Assembly: GCA_949316235.1 (NCBI GenBank)
Contig: OX438757.1
Span: 16,927,505 to 16,991,504 of the forward strand
Origin: Oegoconia quadripuncta
Lineage: Eukaryota > Arthropoda > Insecta > Lepidoptera > Autostichidae
DNA: 64,000 bases
Direction: 5' to 3'
This document shows positions 22,856-34,501 of the stretch, piece after piece. Within the stretch, counting starts at the first letter, position 1, and each line of letters begins with the position of its first letter. The position numbers and the translations under genes were made by a program. Under the pieces are notes generated by a model that saw only the letters and a program-made list of their open reading frames with translations, was not told the DNA's origin and did not search any database.

Positions 22856-23581
22856 AGAATAAATAAAAAAAATCGCTCTGACCTGCACTCGGAAGCCTAA
22901 AAGCTAGTTATAAATAATATATAAGGAGCTGTGATTACGATTATTTTCGAGAATTTCACATTATTGTTAAAAAAATCCACTTTTTTTATCGTGAATCATG
23001 GAAAATAACCCCTCATCAATCTTAAGCGTCAACTCAAGTTGCGGTCTCAATTTTGAGATACAATACATATTATAATACACAAACTGCACATGAGAATCAG
23101 TTTAAGTGATCTAGACAATAAAATACCTAAACAATACCTAAACACAGACACGTTTGAAACAGAACAAAAACCATTCAAAATAATTCTCAAGAACTTTAGT
23201 GAAGACATTAGTGTATAAAATTTGGAATCTTTCCCACTGTGATTCACCAATGAAATTGCAACAAAAACAGAACAAAATTATCTATAACAAGTTCTCAAAA
23301 TGGCATACTTTTTTAGTGTGGTATAAATAATGAATCACATACCTAGATTACCGAAAATTATTTCCGTATGTGAATCATTTAATAGTAGTTCTTTTCCTTT
23401 ACACTTTTAGGGTCCTACATTTAAAAATGAAGAATATGGAACCCTCATACAAATACTCTTTATTGCGCAAAATAATTTACAATATTTTTTGACGATAACA
23501 ATAGAACACAATTAGGCAAATTTGAAACGTAGAGAGAGACTATGGTTATTGTAATTACTCATTTACCTAAAAAATTACTTA

Positions 23582-24175
23582 GGCCCGTATTAACAACCCA
23601 ATCTCAATACAAGTCTTGAGGCTGTATCACCCGAGACGCGTCTTAAGAAGTTGACTCCGTGCTAATTTATAAACCAATCTTGAGGTCTACTCAGCCGAGA
23701 TAACTTCTCAAGTATTCGCCTCAGCGGCGAATGAATGATAGTGTTGAGTTTCATTTATTATACGTGAAACTCTCAAGTGAGTACTGCTTGAGTAAGCACG
23801 CGCTTTTCAGGTCTCAAGTTACCATCTATCCATCTTCGGACCACTAGGCGTGGGGAGGGATTCCACCCGTATATAGTTAATATACCGAACATTCGCACTA
23901 AGAAGTTCGATTCTTCATTCATCATCCGAACAGCCAAGGCATGGAACTCCCTTCCGGCGTCAGTCTTTCCTGAATCCTACAACCTTGGGATCTTCAAGAG
24001 CAGAGTGAATAGGCATTTACTGAGATCGCGTGCTTCATCTCCGACCACATCGTCACTTTCCATCAGGTGAGATTGTGGTCAAACGCGTATCCAGTCAATC
24101 ATAAAAAAAAAAAAAAAAAAAAGTTAGGTTTATTAATCAACGCGTTTACTAAAACTGCACGATACAACTAACTAA
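23582..24175. mobile_element. Element J copy interrupted by a LINE
   Basis: Element J begins GGCCCGTATTAATAAACC and has a body rich in CTCAAG. The left part is 23582-23820, the right part resumes at AAGTTAGGTTTATTAATCAA (24121) and breaks off. Confidence 0.78.
23821..24120 (+). mobile_element. 5'-truncated LINE 3' end, same family as 44468-45235
   Basis: Encodes the last part of the same protein ('SFIIRTAKAWNSLPASVF' and 'FKSRVNRHLL') and ends in about 18 A. It is flanked by AAGTT on both sides (23816-23820 and 24121-24125), which also restores the interrupted element J, so the insertion and its 5-bp duplication are readable. Confidence 0.85.
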
Positions 24176-24544
24176 AGAAATAATTATAGATAAGTATGCA
24201 TAAATACAATAATAATATCATATTAATAGACTTACTTAATAATATAAATAATAAAAAAAATAATAACGCATACGGCTAAACACAAGGGGAGGCCCATTAC
24301 TTACTAAACTTACTAAAAAGTTAAAATAATATACTGTAAGTTTTTTCAATATTTAAAAAAATATTTTAACCTGTATCTGCGGTGTTTTGGGGATTTTTAC
24401 AGGGTCAATGACCTGTGATTTAGCGTTAGTCATTTTAATTGTAAAAAAAAATTTACAACTTGGTTTTTCTTTAAAATGTTTCCTGTAGCTGTTTTATAGA
24501 GGAGGAAACAAGTGGACCACAGAATATAATCCTTCATCTTTGAT

Positions 24545-24625
24545 TACCGATTGGTGTAGCAGCGAATCCAACGGTAGCGGGTTCGAATCCCGCGAATACG
24601 AACATTTATTCCTGAGTCATGGATC
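24545..24625 (+). mobile_element. SINE B head, truncated
   Basis: ACCGATTGGTGTAG head with an internal deletion of the anticodon part, then GCGGGTTCGAATCCCGCG and the start of the body. Confidence 0.65.
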
Positions 24626-24772
24626 TAGGTTCTAAATCCCAACTAATCGCAATAAATATTAAGGTACGTTACGGTACCTACGATATGATTGTCTGTATGT
24701 AATTGAAATTGATTGAAAAATTGTGTATAAGTTCTTTATATTCATGAATTGTATATCGTCATCCATACGGAT

Positions 24773-25066
24773 GACGACCTGTTTGGTGTAGTGGTTAGCA
24801 ACTCTGACCACTATACCAAAAGGTTGCGGGTTCGAATCCCGCTAGGGGCATAAATATGTTTGTGTGATGAATACGGCCATGTGTTCCTGAGTTATGGATG
24901 TTTTCATTTATAATAAGTATTTATTTACCAAAAAAAAAATGTATTTATGTAGTACATAAACCATCTAGTATCCACAACACAAGCCTATAGTTGCTTACTG
25001 TGGAACTAGATGGCGCTGTGTGTATGTCAAGGATATTTATTATTTATTTATTTATTTATTATGTAT
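24773..25066 (+). mobile_element. SINE A, full copy with TTTATT tail
   Basis: Well-kept head (GACGACCTGTTTGGTGTAGT) and body (GAACTAGATGGCGCTGTGTG), ending in a TTATTTATTTATT tail. Confidence 0.88.
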
Positions 25067-26239
25067 GTTTGTTACCTCTTCACGCCTATACGGCTGGACG
25101 CTTTTGGATGAAATTTGGTGGGTAGACAGATTAGGTCCTGGATAACATATAGACAAATTTTTTTGCTGAACCGATTTTGATAAAGTCTTCCACGCGGACG
25201 AAATCGAGGGCGGAAATCTAGTAATATTATAAATGAGAAAGTTTGGATGTTTATTTTATTTGTTTGTATGTTTGTTGCTCAATCTCAACGTTATTCAACT
25301 GTATACATCGCTAAATGTCATCAAAATCTAGCAGTAGCAGTAATCAATAGCCGTGTCTTACAGTGTTGCCAGACCTACCGCTTTTTACACTCCCTTATTC
25401 ACAATGGATCCGCCTTCCGCTTTTCATACGCGGTTCCGTTTGTTTCAAATCTGCTACAACAACCCTTTAGCTTTTCATTTGTCCTTGTATGACCTTGTGT
25501 GAGTTAAAACACCTATAAACGTATGAATTGAGAGTGAAAATCGATGTAAATGTTAAGACAAAAAAATTCCTCTTTATTTGTAAAAAATCCGCGTTTTTTA
25601 AGTACCGCTGCCTCATTTTCACATTTCTGATATGACAACACTGCTTACAATATAATACAAATACTCTTTATTGCATATAATTATTTACAACTAGCTTTCC
25701 GCCGCGGCTTCGCCTGCGTTAGAATAAATTTATCGCGGATATGTTTAATTTGTTTATCCCGCGGGAACTAGCTTACTTTATAGGGATAAAAATATCCTAT
25801 GTCTTAATCCAGGGTATATTCACCTATATACCAAATTTCATACAAATCCGATCATCCGTTTCGTCGTGATTGAACAACAAACAAACAAACAAACATCCAA
25901 ACTTAGGCTAATTGTTTTGCGGCACCGATTTTGATGAAATGATCAAACGAAGTCGCGGCCAACGTTACATAACCCTCAAGCATTGGTAAAAGTGAACAAA
26001 CTTACATCAGACGCGCTCCGGTCATGAAGTGACCTTACTACTAATATTAGCGCCGCACTTTCGAACGCCTCTAATTAAACTCTTAGAAAATTTGACGAGG
26101 TGATGGCTCTGTAACCATTTATTGCATCATATTTTTAACCCCTGAAAACGACGGCTGTTATGTCTTTAACGGCATTGTGTGTGTCCAGTCTATATTCGGA
26201 CGTATCTCAATAGGTAATGCGTCGTATTAAAAACTAACT

Positions 26240-26630
26240 AAAATTTTTTACCGTAAGGAAAAAAAATAGGGCATATTAGGTAAGTGAAATAGAAGGTATA
26301 TTGTTATTTTAAATTTTCAATATCTACCACTGTTTATTAACTTAGTTATAGGTGACTGTACTAACAAAGATGGACCTTATTGTCTAGAAAAATAAATGAT
26401 TTATTATTATTATTATTATTATTGGCATAGGTAGTTTATTTATTTTTTCAAAACCATCATCAAATAACGCTTTAATTGTGTCATTTCACTGTCGCATTTG
26501 TAGCTTATTCCACATAATTACACTATTAAATTAAATAAATAAAGAAAACTTGGAGAAAATATGAGTTCCAAATAAATTTCGCATGACAGGAACCCTGTGA
26601 ATCACGCCAGTCGCATCTCAAAATCCGGCC
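26240..26630. mobile_element. Element E copy with internal insert
   Basis: TTTTTTACCGTAAGGAAAAA left part, an unrelated 110-bp AT-rich insert ending in a TTATTATTATT run (about 26300-26420), then GGCATAGGTAGTTTATTTAT and the interior to AATCCGGCC. Confidence 0.65.
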
Positions 26631-27177
26631 GTATTAAAAGTACCTAAAATACCTAAAAATAATTAAAAGTACCTATGCTAATAACTTCTAATTCATTTAC
26701 CTAATATTATTCACTTCTCACTAAAAGTCCTGAATTGTATGCATTTAGATATAGAAAAAATTGTCGTATGCATAATAATAATATTGTGTATGTTTATATG
26801 ACAGACTTGTATGTTTAGTGTATGTATATATTATATGTAAGTATATATTTATTTCTTAAAAAGATACAGGCATTACTCATTTATTTCATAATTAAAACTT
26901 ATGTACGTATTTTATTTAATATTAAATAGGTATTTATTCTATGTATTTGAAGTATTATTATTATAGTCTTTTTGATTTTAAGCTGATTATGAACACATTT
27001 TTCTCAGGGCACGTATGTATGTCTATCCTATCGAACATGTTTTCCTTCACATTTGCAGGGTCTTGCTGGAAGAAATCTCTTTTTAGAGATAAGCTAGTGC
27101 CTTTTATACATCCTATATTTAGTATGTATTTGACTTTTATGTGTACTCGTGTGCAATAAATTATAAATAATAATAAT

Positions 27178-27525
27178 ATTATTACGCCCATTTTTTTACT
27201 TACGGTAAAAAAACTCACCGGTATATTATGTATCAAAGACTAAAGATTATGTAGATATTATGATAAGATTTAGGGAGTTGTAGGGTTCCCATCTTGCGAA
27301 ATATATTTAGAACTCATATTTTGTCCAAGTTTTCTTTATTTACTTAATTTAATGGTGTAATTATGTGAAATAGGCCACAAACGCGACCGTCAAATGACAC
27401 AATTAACGCTTTATTCGATGATAGTTTTGAAAAAAAAAAAAAACTACCTATGCCAATACCTTCTATTTTACTTACCTAATTATGCCCTATTTTTTCCTTA
27501 CGGTAAAAAAACCTCATCCAGTAAT
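27178..27525. mobile_element. Element E copy, rearranged
   Basis: TTACGCCCATTTTTTTACTT with TACGGTAAAAAAACTCACCGG at the left, interior GTTCCCATCTTGCGAAAT and right end TACGGTAAAAAAACCTCATCC. Confidence 0.65.
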
Positions 27526-28036
27526 TGCAACATTTAGAAGTATGTGATAGAATTGTGTACGTTTCTGTTCAAGAAACGGTCCCAAAGTCATAAATTCATT
27601 ATAACACCCTCAGAACGACAGCGGCCGATTTCTTTGAAGGGCCCATGGTTATAGTTTTGATACTAAGTAATAATCAGGAATGCCTCGGTACACAGGAGCG
27701 GCCAATCTGATCAAATAGACACTACTTTTCAGCTATTGAATTGCTAAGATACACAGTTTTGGCTTTTATTGTCTCAACATTAAAGTCGGAGTTACGAAGA
27801 AAGCTATTGTAAATAGACCGACGACGCGCTGTCTGGGATCGTTGGACATTCCACACATTACACGTGTACATTTTCACTGGTGCGTAACCATTGCTTGTTC
27901 GGCTCATTCATTGTAGAGTTCGTTTAAACGGTTTATATTGTCAAATATGCGTATAAGTTCTCAGGTCGCATAGTATGACAGCGTTTGTCGCGCTCGACAT
28001 ACAGAAGTAAGAGTAGGATAGTTGTGTTTTTTTTTT

Positions 28037-28160
28037 TTTTCGTTTCATTCTCTCCTCTAGGAGAAGGCAAAGGGATCTAGCCCATAACAGCCATGTCTCA
28101 TTTCTCTTATTTCTTCAGTTTGTAAGTCAGTCTCAGTCAAAACAAGTAATTCGTCGTATA
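28037..28160 (+). repeat. Repeat F, part left of the mariner
   Basis: 5' half of the repeat F copy that the mariner split at GTCGTA-TA; it resumes at 29480. Confidence 0.75.
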
Positions 28161-28199
28161 CTACTCTGTGTAAAAAGTATCGGGAATATGTCAATAAAA
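28161..28199 (+). repeat. mariner left terminal inverted repeat
   Basis: Left end of the intact mariner. It pairs with 29442-29479 with few mismatches and one indel; the best-kept core is AAGTATCGGGAAT. Confidence 0.85.
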
Positions 28200-28354
28200 A
28201 GACCCGCGTAAAAGAGGTCGTTCTAATTTTTTTACTGCATGTTGGTAGCACTGTACTGATTTAGCGCGCAAAATTTGAGCGGGATCTGTCATTTAATTTG
28301 TTTTAAACTACACTTTTTGTTGGTCATAGTTTTGAGTCCTCGGCGATTTTTACA

Positions 28355-29428
28355 ATGGAAAATATTGTTGAACAAAGAGTGTGCCTTAAATTTTGTGTTT
28401 CAAATGATATTTCATGTGGTGAATCACTAAAAATGTTGCGAAATACCTACGGCGAATCGTGTATATCGAAAACAAGGGCTTATGAATGGTATAAGGCTTT
28501 TAAAGAAGGCCGAGAAGTAGTAGTAGACTTGCCTGGTTCTGGTAGACCTTCAACCGCTACGACCAAAGAAAACATCGACAGAATCAAGAAGCTAGTGCTC
28601 GAAAATCGACGTATGAGTCTGAGAGAGTTGGCTAGTGAGGTGAACATATCTTTTAAGTCCGTCCACAACATTCTCATTGACATTTTAGGCATGAAACGCG
28701 TCGCCGCTCGACTAGTTCCAAAAGAGCTCAATTTTGTTCAAAAAGCGCAGCGAAAGCATGTCGCTGAAGACATGGTTTCCCGAGCTTCTACGGATCCGAC
28801 CTTTATGAAACGTATAATAACTGGCGACGAGACATGGGTTTATGAGTACGACATGCAAACAAGCCAACAGTCTTCAGAATGGCGTCTCGAAAACGAGCCG
28901 AAACCCAAAAAACCGCGGCAAAGTCGCTCCAAAATCAAGGTGATGCTGACAGTTTTTTTTGACTACCGTGGTGTGGTTCACTCCGAATTCCTTCCAGAGG
29001 GAGAAACAGTGAATAAAGAATATTATTTAGGCGTCATGAAGCGTTTGCGTGAGAGTATCCGCCGAAAACGTCCAGATTTGTGGCAACACAACTCATGGAT
29101 GCTGCACCATGATAATGCACCATCACACACAGCCATTATAGTGAAAGAGTTTTTAGCGAAAAATTCAACAAAAGTTCTCGACCAAGCACCGTATTCACCT
29201 GATATGGCTCCGTCTGACTTTTTTTTATTTCCCAAGTTAAAATTACCACTTCGAGGAAAACGTTTTGAGTCGATAGAAGCCATAAAAGAAAATTCGCTGA
29301 ATGAGCTAAAGGCCATACCGCAAATAGCCTATGAAAAATGTATGGAAGACTGGGTGAAGCGGTGGAGATGTTGTATTGCAAGCGATGGGGCCTACTTTGA
29401 AGGCGATAAAATAAATTTAGATGAATAA
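28355..29428 (+). CDS. mariner transposase, uninterrupted, D34D
   Basis: 357-aa transposase that cuts and pastes the element in the nucleus by binding its terminal repeats. Seen: an N-terminal paired-type helix-turn-helix region (about residues 5-110), a linker motif 'VPKEL' near 121-125 (WVPHEL in the family), and a catalytic DDE/D domain with D158 in TGDETWVYEYD, D253 in HHDNAPSH and D288 in YSPDMAPSD. Exactly 34 residues separate the last two, the mariner signature. Length is usual for the family. No stop or frameshift interrupts it, and the ATG lies 194 bp inside the left end. Whether the protein is active is not known from sequence. Confidence 0.95.
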   Translation: MENIVEQRVCLKFCVSNDISCGESLKMLRNTYGESCISKTRAYEWYKAFKEGREVVVDLPGSGRPSTATTKENIDRIKKLVLENRRMSLRELASEVNISFKSVHNILIDILGMKRVAARLVPKELNFVQKAQRKHVAEDMVSRASTDPTFMKRIITGDETWVYEYDMQTSQQSSEWRLENEPKPKKPRQSRSKIKVMLTVFFDYRGVVHSEFLPEGETVNKEYYLGVMKRLRESIRRKRPDLWQHNSWMLHHDNAPSHTAIIVKEFLAKNSTKVLDQAPYSPDMAPSDFFLFPKLKLPLRGKRFESIEAIKENSLNELKAIPQIAYEKCMEDWVKRWRCCIASDGAYFEGDKINLDE

Positions 29429-29441
29429 TTTGTATTTTTTG

Positions 29442-29479
29442 TTTTATTGACAAATTCCCGATACTTAGTACACTGAATG
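29442..29479 (-). repeat. mariner right terminal inverted repeat
   Basis: Right end of the intact mariner, inverted relative to 28161-28199. It starts 13 bp after the transposase stop codon. Confidence 0.85.
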
Positions 29480-29700
29480 TACTTGGCGTATACAGAGTCT
29501 AGTCACGGTCAAGTCATTCTTCAGTAAAGTGGCAGAATGCTTTACAAAAGATTTCGGCGGCTTCTTGTGGGAACCCGAAAGCTTCGTTACGCACTTTAAT
29601 TTACACTTCGCTTCACTTGTACCACCATCACTAACTTTTGCTGCACAATATTCTGTCATTATTAAGCTTCTAAAGTCAGAATGCACAAATTATAAGATAA
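29480..29700 (+). repeat. Repeat F, part right of the mariner
   Basis: Continues TACTTGGCGTATACAGAGTC and GGCGGCTTCTTGTGGGAACC from the left part. Confidence 0.75.
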
Positions 29701-29864
29701 AGAAACGTAAAATGGATTGTGACTGGCAAAGCAATTTGATTAGAGCCAGGGGAAACCGCACGATTATTTTTTTTAAATTGGAATGTTCGTAAGTTGTCCG
29801 TTTTAAAAATTGCAAGTAATATTAGAACCATTTCCTCTTTACCTGTTGTACTGAAATATGGCAG

Positions 29865-30392
29865 TAAGTGAAATACTGTATAGTTAGGTGGTTTGTTTTT
29901 TTTTCCAAACTATCATAGAATAAAGCGTTAGTTGTGTCATTTGACGGTCGCCTTTGTAGCCTATTCCACATTCATAAAATTCAATAAGTAAAGAAAAGTT
30001 GGAGAAAATATGAGTTCTAAATAAATTTCGCAGGATAGGAACCCTACAACTGCCTAAATCTTATCATCTATCTTATCATATATATGAAATGAAAAATGAA
30101 ATGAAAATCATTTATTCATATTGTATTGCCTACATGAATGAAAGATTTTCATTTCATTTCATTATCTACATAATATTTAGTCTTTGACATAATATACCGG
30201 ATGAGTTTTTTTACCGTAAGTAAAAAAATGGGCATAATAATAATATTAGGTATATTATTATAATCTCTAAACAAAGGCCGGGACGTGCGTTTTTTTTTTT
30301 TTTTAATATACTACCTATGCCAATACCATCTATTTCACTTACCTAATATGCCCCATTTTTTCCCTTACGGTAAAAATCTCATCCGGTATATT
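29865..30392. mobile_element. Two element E pieces in tandem
   Basis: 29865-30065 holds interior sequence (TTGACGGTCGCCTTTGTAGC); 30194-30390 holds both ends (ATACCGGATGAGTTTTTTTA and its inverse ending TCATCCGGTATATT) with a shortened middle. Confidence 0.65.
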
Positions 30393-31407
30393 CGAAATTT
30401 TGCAGACACGGTTAAACTGGAATAATATCTGATAAACATGATTATTTTCTTTGTGTAATCATGAATTGTAAAAACACTTATTTAAAAAGAGCAACCCCTG
30501 AGTTACTTGCTCGATCTTCTTTGAGGAGTCTGCCTTGTGAATGAGCGATAATTGTAAATCATAGCGATTTCAAATGTTATTCTTATTACTTATGCAATAA
30601 ATCTAATTTGAATTTGATAGAGCATTTAAAGCTTGTTTTTAACCCCCTACGCAAAAAGAGGGTTGTTATAAGTTTTACCACTATATGTGTGTTTGTCTGT
30701 GGCCCTGTAGCTTTTAAACGGGTGAACCGATTTGGATGTGGTTTTATTTGAAAGCAGGTTTTCAAGCGGTTTTGTTTTAATCGCTTTTTTTCTCGGAGGT
30801 TTTTTAAAATTTTCAATACAATACAATACAATACAAATACACTAATGCACAACAGAAAAGAAAATACAGTCTCAGAAAAGTAGTAAGAATAGAATGTACA
30901 ATTTGGCGACCTTATCACTAAAAGCGCTCTCTTCCTTTGGGTATAAGGACAGTTATTATATTATAGTTATTAACGGTAATGTACACGAAACAAGTGGTAT
31001 GACTCTTACGCATCTGTCCATTAGGGCGTAGTTATAGTTCGTTAGTAATCGAGGGATACCATAGAGCCAATGTAAACATTGATAGCACTTGTGTATGACA
31101 TTGCTTTAAGTACAAAGATGGGTAAGTACTCGAACATCTGGAATGATGTGTTGTCTTTGAGCAAATAGTGGATTGTTCGGGACTAAATATTTTCAGATTC
31201 TAAACTCATAGTCAATAAAGTTGCGTCATTGTATGAACGAAAGCATAGCCCAAAGGGTAGCAAGTTGAAGTGATAGTGGACAAAGCACAACGTGGAGCAG
31301 GATTTTAGTGGAGGACCACGCATGGGACGTCCAATGGGACCAGTGAGACGGATGACTTAATAAAGACCCCCGCCCCCTAATGCCCTTTATTCTCATTAGT
31401 AATTAAC

Positions 31408-31730
31408 CGCCTCCGTGGCTCAATGTAAACAAGATTGGGTTTATGATTCCTAGGTCGCGGGTTCGATCCCCAGCGGGGTACATGTTTAAGTACTCGTTTG
31501 GTTGGTGGTAGGGCATTTTAAATGTCCGCCTGGCTAGCTTACCACCATCTTTACTAAATCTGCTGCTAAACAACAATGTTAATAACATTGTTGTGTTCCG
31601 GTTGTCAGAGATAAGATAGCCAGTTCCCCAAATATTTGGGTTTCCGGGTCAGTACGCTTCCACCTTCGGCCTCATCTTCACTTAACATCAGGTGTGATTG
31701 AGTTCAAGTGCTAACCCGTTGTGCATAAAA
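31408..31730 (+). mobile_element. SINE D, full copy with A tail
   Basis: AACCGCCTCCGTGGCTCAAT to CGTTGTGCATAAAAAAAAA. Confidence 0.9.
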
Positions 31731-32254
31731 AAAAAGCTTGTTTATCTGAAGTAAAAAATTGTATCTCGCTATTATTTTCTAAACGTGCCAACGCAAACAC
31801 CTCCGGATTAGAAAAAGTATGAACTTCAATAGACACTTAAATCAATCAATTGCGCTATAAATTGTAGTTTTTGTCGTTTCTTTTTTTAATCCCCAGTATT
31901 GTATCTAATCAAAACAAATCAATACTAGACACCACTTGTAATAAATTGGCGCCACATTTTTTTCTAATTTTATTTTATTTGTATTTGATCTGTGGCGCCA
32001 TCACGGCATGCGAACAAAAACAAACGGAAGTAGCTGACCTTCAACTGATGGTTCTAGGAAGGCAAAAAATTGTTTCTATCTTATGACATTAAGGTCAGAC
32101 GAAAATAGGTGCACTGGTTTTGGTGCGCGAGTGCGAAATTGCTGGCGATACCGTATCCACCCAAATGTGCATATTGGGCTCTCCTGCTATCTCAAGCTCC
32201 GCGTGCTAATTTTATCAAACTTCAAGTTTATAGTTTTGAGTTTCGTTTTTTAAT

Positions 32255-32398
32255 ACGCGCACCTCTCAAGTGAGTACTGCTTGAGTAGGCACGTGCTTTT
32301 CAGGTCTCAAGTTAGGTTTATTAATCAACACGTTCACTTGAGACCCGTCACAAGACTGTTCTCAATCTTGAGAATGGTTTATTATTACGGGCCTATGA
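32255..32398. mobile_element. Element J right part
   Basis: GCACCTCTCAAGTGAGTACT to GGTTTATTATTACGGGCC, matching the right half of element J. Confidence 0.75.
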
Positions 32399-32924
32399 GA
32401 GGTTGCAATAGTACATTGTTATCCTAGGGGTGAAAGTAACTAAATTCGAGGGACTAAATAAGTCTATAACCCGAAGTAAGCACATACAAAAAAAAAAGTA
32501 AACACTGTGCTTTTCATTAGGTACGAATACAAGGAAAGTAAAAATAAAAACACGAGTTAATATAAATCTCCGCTATACGGAAGTATAAACAAAAATCTAC
32601 AACTCGAAAAAACAAATGAAGATCGGATTGCCGCTTTCCCGTCAATTTTGTTTTTTTTTGTGGCCGGCCAGCTATTCAGCCATTTATTGAAAAAATGGTA
32701 AGTATATTGCCCAAATCTATGTTATTTTAAAGAAATAGTTGAAACTAAATTATAATAAAGTCATTTAAAAAAATGTATGCTTTAATTTAATACTTAAACT
32801 TTATGGTATTTCAATTTTACATCACGCTGTAATTGAGTAGCTGTAGAGAAAGTTGGAACATGGTTCAATAGAAATTTGAAAATAGAACTATAGTTTTTTT
32901 TTTTCATTTGACATTTGGCTTTTT

Positions 32925-33283
32925 GGCGGGATCTCAGTTTTTCTTTTAATTTGTGCATTCTGAGTTTTGAAGCTTAATAATAGCAGAATATTGTGTAACA
33001 AAAGTCAGTGATGGTGTACAAGTGAAGGGAAGTGTAAATTAAAGTGCGTAACGAAGCTTTCGAGTTCCCACAAGAAGCCGCCAAAATCTTTTGTAAAGCA
33101 TTCTGCCACTTTACTGAAGAATGACTTGACCGTGACTAGACTTTGTATACGCCAAGTATACGACGAATTACTTGTTTTGACTGCGACTGACTTATAAACT
33201 GAAGAAATAAGAGGAATAAGACATGGCTGTATGGGCTTAGATCCCTTTGCCTTCTCCGAGGGGAGAGAATAAAACGAAAAAAA
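32925..33283 (-). repeat. Repeat F, minus strand
   Basis: TTTTTGGCGGGATCTCAGTT at one end and GGGGAGAGAATAAAACGAAA at the other; complete. Confidence 0.75.
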
Positions 33284-33459
33284 TATATATATTTGATAGC
33301 TGTCAGTTGAAAGCGATTCTCCCTAGGGCTGAAAAGTATTACTTTCAAGGTCCATGCTTTCAACCCGCTCCTAAGGCAACTTCAGATCTACTTTCAGAGT
33401 ATGAGTATCTAATGAAAAACACATTTGTTGACCAATCCACATTTGGCGAATTTGTGTAA
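33283..33459 (+). other. Unrecognised short open frame, possible terminal exon
   Basis: After repeat F ends, the frame 'CQLKAILPRAEKYYFQGPC' continues to 'QSTFGEFV' and TAA at 33457-33459, with a possible acceptor (TTTGATAG) at 33300. The composition is protein-like, but no partner exon or family is recognised. Confidence 0.2.
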
Positions 33460-33602
33460 GACTAGCAGCGACTACCATGGACGGAATGTAAGCCACGGAC
33501 TTAGCTTATCGACTACTGTCACTGAAAACAAGGTTAAATATCTTCGAAATGACTGAACTCATTTTTATCAAAAATAGCTAAGTACTTTTCCCGTAGTTGA
33601 AT

Positions 33603-33825
33603 CTAACTACTATTATAAATCTGAAAGTTTGGTGTTTGTTTATATGTTTGTTTGTTTGTTTGTTGCTCAATCACGGTGAAACGGACGACCGGATTTGGAT
33701 GAAATTTGGTATATAGGTATAACATACCCTGGATTGAAACATAGGATATTTTTTATCATTTATAATCAAATTATTGCGATAAAATTATTCCACGCAGGCG
33801 AAGCTACGGGCGGAAAGTTAAGTCT
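33603..33825 (+). repeat. Repeat I copy
   Basis: CTACTATTATAAATCTGAAA to GCGAAGCTACGGGCGGAAAG. Confidence 0.65.
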
Positions 33826-34142
33826 TTAATATAGGGGAAACTATAGGTTGACTGAAAAGGATCCCTTTATGCAATAAGTAAAATAATAATACAATACAAA
33901 CAAAGAAACAAATCGGACCACGAATTACTGAGCGCATCCAACAATGGTGCCCGCAATACGAAATGTGCTGTCGGGATTTTTAGTTAGAGTTATTGATGAG
34001 GTAGACGGATGACCTGATGAAGGTGTCGGGAAGTCGCTGGATGATGCCCGCTTCCACCGCGTCGCTCTAGAAATCTATTCGGGAGGCCAACGTTCAACAG
34101 AGTACATCCTGTGGGCTGATATGATAATGATGATTGATCTTT

Positions 34143-34320
34143 TTTTTTCTATGACTGACTAGATTCGCGTTTGATCACAATCTCACCTGATGAAAAGTAA
34201 CGATGTGGTCGAAGATGAAGCGCGCGTTCCCAGTAAATGCCTATTCACTCTGCTCTTGAAGATCTCAAGGTAGTACGATTCAGGAAAGACTGACGCCGGG
34301 AGTTCTATTGGACACAATTG
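34143..34320 (-). mobile_element. Short LINE 3' fragment, same family
   Basis: Minus-strand copy of the end of the same LINE, starting at a T run and continuing through the SLSIR-type end and the ASVF region before breaking off near 34310. Confidence 0.75.
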
Positions 34321-34350
34321 TCAAGCCAAAACACAATTCGTCTTATTCAT

Positions 34351-34501
34351 AAAAATTTACAAACACTTTATAAGCCTGTTTTAGTTAAAGTATGTTTTGT
34401 CACTTTCTTTCAATACGACATTTCCTTATAAATGTCGTAATGAAAGAAAATGACAAAACATACTTTAAATAAAACAAGCTTATAAAGCATTTGTAAATTT
34501 T
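34351..34501. repeat. 150-bp fold-back
   Basis: Arms of about 72 bp with only a handful of mismatches (AAAGTATGTTTTGTCA against TGACAAAACATACTTT) around a loop of a few bases near 34423-34428. Such a transcript would form one long hairpin. Confidence 0.8.

Larger units (their letters stand above)
28161..29479 (+). mobile_element. Complete mariner transposon, intact open frame
   Basis: 1,319-bp element bordered by TA on both sides (28159-28160 and 29480-29481). Imperfect terminal inverted repeats of about 38 bp share the core AAGTATCGGGAAT and a TGTCAATAAAA end. It sits inside a copy of repeat F: the bases before the left TA and after the right TA are contiguous in other copies (for example near 3355-3370), so the empty site can be read directly. 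This shows a precise insertion with the TA duplication of the Tc1/mariner class. Confidence 0.95.

Noticed and set aside
28480..29453. Open frames on the minus strand under the mariner transposase
   Set aside because: Shadows of the transposase coding strand, with no family features.
32100..32230. Possible exon near GGTGCGCGAGTGCGAAATTG
   Set aside because: Frames are broken and there are no convincing splice borders. A LINE or element J flank is more likely.
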